From Sphingobacteriia bacterium (lineage in GTDB: Bacteria; Bacteroidota; Bacteroidia; Chitinophagales; Chitinophagaceae), in the NCBI GenBank assembly GCA_017304675.1, contig JAFKLS010000018.1, forward strand, positions 372,001-436,000: a stretch of 64,000 nucleotides of DNA. The letters are read 5' to 3'. A program made the translations under genes and the position numbers. Shown in pieces: positions 63,301-64,000 of the stretch. How positions within the stretch are numbered: position 1 is the first letter of the stretch; each line of letters starts with the position of its first letter. Below the pieces are notes generated by a model. The model was not told where the DNA came from. It was given only the letters and a program-made list of their open reading frames with translations, and made no database searches.

Positions 63301-63473
63301 TTTCCATCGGCATCAGTTGTTGTACCAAGTGTTGTGCCCTTTATTAAAACTGAGGCATTAACAACAGGGTTACCTTTTTCATCTGTTACTTTACCGGAAA
63401 TACTCCGGTTTTGAGCGAGCAGCTGTGTAAAAAAACAGAACAGCGCTAACATCAGTGCTAGACTTTTTCTCAT
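60399..63473 (-). CDS. SusC/RagA TonB-linked outer membrane protein, first pair
   Basis: 1024 residues. Signal peptide (LALMLALFCFFTQLLAQ), carboxypeptidase-regulatory-like domain (ISGKVTDEKGNPVVNASVLI, TTTDADGKFSITVP), TonB-box word LDEVVVVAYG, plug (PGVQVTSQSGLPGGGISIRI, PLWVVDGVPI) and a beta-barrel ending VISFGLNVSL. It is related to but clearly distinct from the second pair. The 278 bp upstream are AT-rich with no gene; an unlocated promoter there should drive the pair. No degradative enzyme accompanies it. Confidence 0.95.
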   Translation of the reverse strand: MRKSLALMLALFCFFTQLLAQNRSISGKVTDEKGNPVVNASVLIKGTTLGTTTDADGKFSITVPAKSNTLVVSSLNYSTKEISIGNATSYSVLLTSAASGLDEVVVVAYGTQKKKELTGSVAKISGATLQDIPVVGPDQALQGQAPGVQVTSQSGLPGGGISIRIRGASSLSAGNQPLWVVDGVPIITGNLQTAGAGGQGLNLLAELNANDIESIEVLKDAAAASLYGSRANNGVVLVTTKKGANQKTKITLNSQYGIQSTWKRVAPLTGPQYIGLVREEIYNRYSSLVPSFGSLDNLILNGLGAVGLGAADSAKGVSTNWQNLVFRNAPVQNYDLNISGGNDKTKFYLSGSYLNQNATIIGSDFERYNIRASIDNKVSNAFNVGGTIAASRSQNNRIVNDNSIYGVFSTAILLGSHIPAYNSDGTYGRDPNSSVDNPLAVAYEPTFKANTTTLNTSFYGDYKIKPWLSLKSTVSFSGNNLRESQFYPTTTNSGAGTNGNAYQANTNYYTLLWSNVLSFKKMLDKNGNHSLSALAGYEIQTFNYETINASATNFPGNTIRQLDAGAVKSGAGSNATSNGLTGLFARADYAFKGRYLLGSSVRRDGSSNFGSSNRYANFYSVSTGWVVSEENFFKRFTNTVSTMKIRASYGTTGNRNFGDFASLALVSPGYNINQLPGLAPNQLGNPALSWETRKSGNIGIDIGLFRKINITVELYKNVTDNLLFNRPLPLNSGYTSVATNVGQITNKGIELNIDANIIKSKNFIWNAGLNITWNNNRVTQLSGQPFAAGFASWVQEGYALGSFRGYVADKIFQSQSEIAAAPFQASLTSPGDIKFKSLAGGTSITSADQTIIGDAQPLYYGGFTNSFKFKNFELSALLQCQVGNMIYNNTRAFAEGMNSVFGQFATTLNRWTPTNPTNDIRYPRAVYGDPNNNRRTSTRFLEDGSYLRIKNVTLAYYIPEKLLTKWKISALKFYIQAQNLATFTKYSGFDPEISTFGETSTAPGTDFLTVPQPRVISFGLNVSL

Positions 63474-63751
63474 GATAGTTTAGTTTTAAAAATAATTACA
63501 TCAAGAAAATGGGGATAATGTATTCTGATATGAACACATACACTGGTTTCATTTCTCTCAATGCGTTAGAATGGTTTTACTAAACTAACATGCAGTAAAT
63601 GGATGAGATTTATGTGTAGGCAGTTTTAATCTTTCTTAAATTGTTTATTAATTATTTTTTAATTTTTAAACATTTTTATTAAGTATTTTTTAATCTTTTA
63701 TACTCTTTTTCTGCACCAACCAATTATTAAATACACATGCCATATGTGTTT

Positions 63752-64000
63752 TTAAGATTTATCTTTTAACAACCATTTCATCAAAACAGGTAATAGCAAA
63801 AGGTTGGTAAGTGTTCCCATTATAAGCGTTAAAGAAGTGAGCCACCCTAAAGCATTTGTTCCACCAAAACTGCTGAAACAAAAAATAATGAAGCCGGCAA
63901 TTAATACAAGTGAAGTATAAATGATACTAATGCCGGTATGTTTTATAGTAGCCACTAAAGTATTAGCAACCCTAAAGTTATAATGAGGTAATTCTTGCTT
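63752..64000 (-). CDS. C-terminal end of an RND/MMPL-type exporter (cut by window edge)
   Basis: The frame is open to the right edge and gives the last 82 residues. Two or three hydrophobic helices (ISIIYTSLVLIAGFIIFCF, LGWLTSLTLIMGTLTNLLLL) with short loops and a basic end MKWLLKDKS match the last membrane segments of RND-superfamily exporters of the MMPL/SSD type. The upstream residues RVANTLVATIKHTG fit the cytosolic stretch before the last helices. Substrate unknown. Confidence 0.75.
   Translation of the reverse strand, partial: KQELPHYNFRVANTLVATIKHTGISIIYTSLVLIAGFIIFCFSSFGGTNALGWLTSLTLIMGTLTNLLLLPVLMKWLLKDKS

Noticed and set aside
1-64000. CRISPR array, rRNA or tRNA genes
   Set aside because: No regularly spaced repeats with unique spacers, no rRNA sequence and no convincing cloverleaf were noticed; a tRNA search tool would be needed to exclude tRNAs fully.

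Overview
The window comes from a low-GC member of the Bacteroidota, most likely family Chitinophagaceae. The evidence is two tandem SusC/SusD pairs, single-domain MnmD, the mreBCD and PBP2/RodA arrangement, LytTR response regulators, frequent TTG or weak-SD starts, and promoters of the Bacteroidota type (-7 TAnnTTTG, often TAnnTTTGC) before purA, rplS, pheT, alaS, gatB and a PDZ protein. Genus is not determinable by eye. No rRNA, tRNA or CRISPR array was recognised.

Layout. 1-4645 is an AT-rich accessory stretch: the end of a membrane protein, two overlapping genes of unknown function (the first secreted), a tiny CxxC protein, a MITE-like element with palindromic ends, a truncated LuxR-type HTH gene, a small HTH regulator flanked by TACAAT/ATTGTA motifs, and a 760-bp non-coding region with several strong hairpins. 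4646-28960 is mostly core: purA, a very acidic protein, pabB, a lytic transglycosylase, gatA, tatC, tatA, rplS, a large HNOBA-PAS hybrid kinase with a LytTR regulator, then pheT-coiled-coil-zapA-rny, dnaB, an outer-membrane protein, rsmE, an L,D-transpeptidase and mreBCD.

29161-36054 is a block of nucleic-acid-related accessory genes: a DUF72 protein, a UmuD/UmuC-like pair with a DUF559 endonuclease cassette inserted between the two genes, a 2H phosphoesterase coupled to a PA0069-type radical SAM protein, and the poorly understood TcmP/three-Cys (Gp37-Gp68, DUF5131) pair. It lies between mreBCD and the PBP2/RodA genes, which many Bacteroidota keep in one operon. 36088-53337 returns to housekeeping: alaS, an M23 peptidase, a prohibitin-like protein, mnmD, an AlkA-like glycosylase, a sigma/anti-sigma-like/LTXXQ-like operon, a metallo-beta-lactamase-fold hydrolase, rodA and mrdA, a PDZ protein, gatB and a TlpA-like lipoprotein. 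53451-63473 holds two minus-strand SusC/SusD uptake pairs with a trailing lipoprotein, and the window ends inside an RND-type exporter gene.

Most interesting points. (1) The UmuD-like protein aligns without gaps to E. coli UmuD but has Ala and Arg in place of the catalytic Ser and Lys, so it should not self-cleave. (2) The DUF559 gene between umuD and umuC sits between ~30-bp inverted GC-rich repeats that supply the stop codons of both DUF559 and umuD, which looks like a one-gene mobile cassette. (3) The TcmP/DUF5131 pair has a perfect dyad just upstream. (4) A hybrid kinase carries an HNOBA domain with no H-NOX gene nearby. (5) Five TGTG-led, DnaA-box-like words precede dnaB beside an AT-rich tract.
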